Assembly (NCBI GenBank): GCA_949841355.1
Contig: CATKZP010000021.1
Span: 1 to 48,109, forward strand
Direction: 5' to 3'
DNA length: 48,109 nucleotides
Source: an uncultured Oscillospiraceae bacterium
GTDB taxonomy: Bacteria > Bacillota > Clostridia > Oscillospirales > Oscillospiraceae
Below the pieces are notes generated by a model. That model searched no databases, had not been told where the DNA came from, and saw only the letters and a program-made list of their open reading frames with translations. Of the stretch, positions 48,035 to 48,109 are shown piece after piece. Numbering within the stretch: the first letter of the stretch is position 1; every line of letters begins with the position of its first letter. Made by a program: the position numbers and the translations under genes.

Positions 48035-48044
48035 TTTGATGCCC

Positions 48045-48109
48045 TCACACGCCGGAGTAGGCGGCGAAGCCTGCGTCGATGGGCAGCACCACGCCGGTGA
48101 TGGCGCTGG
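48045..48109 (-). CDS. Short-chain dehydrogenase, C-terminal end only (runs off window)
   Basis: Only the last 20 residues are in the window: SAITGVVLPIDAGFAAYSGV and a TGA at 48047-48045. The ITG-V-PIDAGF pattern is the C terminus of classical SDR enzymes, where it completes the nucleotide-binding sheet. It would be a third SDR of the island. The family call rests on this short end alone; the start lies beyond 48109. Confidence 0.7.
   Translation of the reverse strand, partial: SAITGVVLPIDAGFAAYSGV

Noticed and set aside
1..48109. CRISPR arrays, tRNA and rRNA genes
   Set aside because: No regularly spaced repeats, cloverleaf patterns or rRNA-like conserved blocks were recognised on either strand by eye.

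Overview
The window is GC-rich DNA of a low-GC-lineage (Firmicutes) type. It has strong AGGAGG-like ribosome sites, LytTR/GHKL two-component pairs, BlaI/M56 pairs, a PTS with HPr Ser46, an SLH-anchored exoprotein and a ferredoxin-type thioredoxin reductase relative. Together these suggest a high-GC gut clostridium of the Oscillospiraceae/Flavonifractor kind. That placement is an inference; no rRNA gene is present. No tRNA, rRNA or CRISPR array was seen.

Layout. 1-1077: the 3' half of a large serine recombinase, lower in GC than what follows, probably the right edge of an integrated element, then two terminators. 1079-8278: a type I asparaginase divergent from an operon that begins with a thioredoxin-reductase-like flavoprotein lacking NADPH motifs, translationally coupled to a LytTR regulator and a sensorless GHKL kinase. 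Two half-size ABC exporters follow behind a promoter with paired LytTR boxes. 8346-12549: a Gfo/Idh/MocA oxidoreductase, then on the minus strand an AgrC/AgrA-like pair and two small genes preceded by a second LytTR-box promoter of the same geometry. 12694-19886: a heterodimeric ABC exporter with one degenerate ATP site, then a BlaI repressor and a large M56 (BlaR1-like) membrane protein with a triplicated outer domain. 19937-25147: FeoA/FeoB, an MFS transporter with a long hairpin leader, and a hemerythrin-CheX-like-receiver fusion. 25419-33372: an SLH-anchored M14 peptidase, polyphosphate kinase, phosphofructokinase and superoxide reductase.

33465-48109 is a sugar-utilisation island. The minus-strand operon encodes a whole phosphotransferase relay (EI, HPr, EIIA, EIIB and a fused EIIC-EIID) together with an aldolase, an SDR, a GntR regulator and a 2-hydroxyacid dehydrogenase. 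Facing it are a second SDR, an iron alcohol dehydrogenase, a second aldolase, a second GntR regulator, a second 2-hydroxyacid dehydrogenase, an aldo/keto reductase and the end of a third SDR. The logic is uptake with phosphorylation, redox steps on the carbon chain, then aldol cleavage. The substrate is not identifiable from the sequence. A shared motif, ATACAATAT, lies inside three of the island's promoters and may be the operator of the GntR regulators.

The most unusual observations are: (1) two copies, about 9 kb apart and in opposite orientation, of a 150-165 bp palindromic element with a conserved core and compensatory arm changes, one starting exactly at the predicted transcription start of the MFS gene; (2) two unlinked promoters with paired LytTR boxes, each exactly 32 bp upstream of a TGNTATC-type -10; (3) the NADPH-motif-less reductase coupled to a LytTR regulator; (4) the PTS island with its own EI and HPr.
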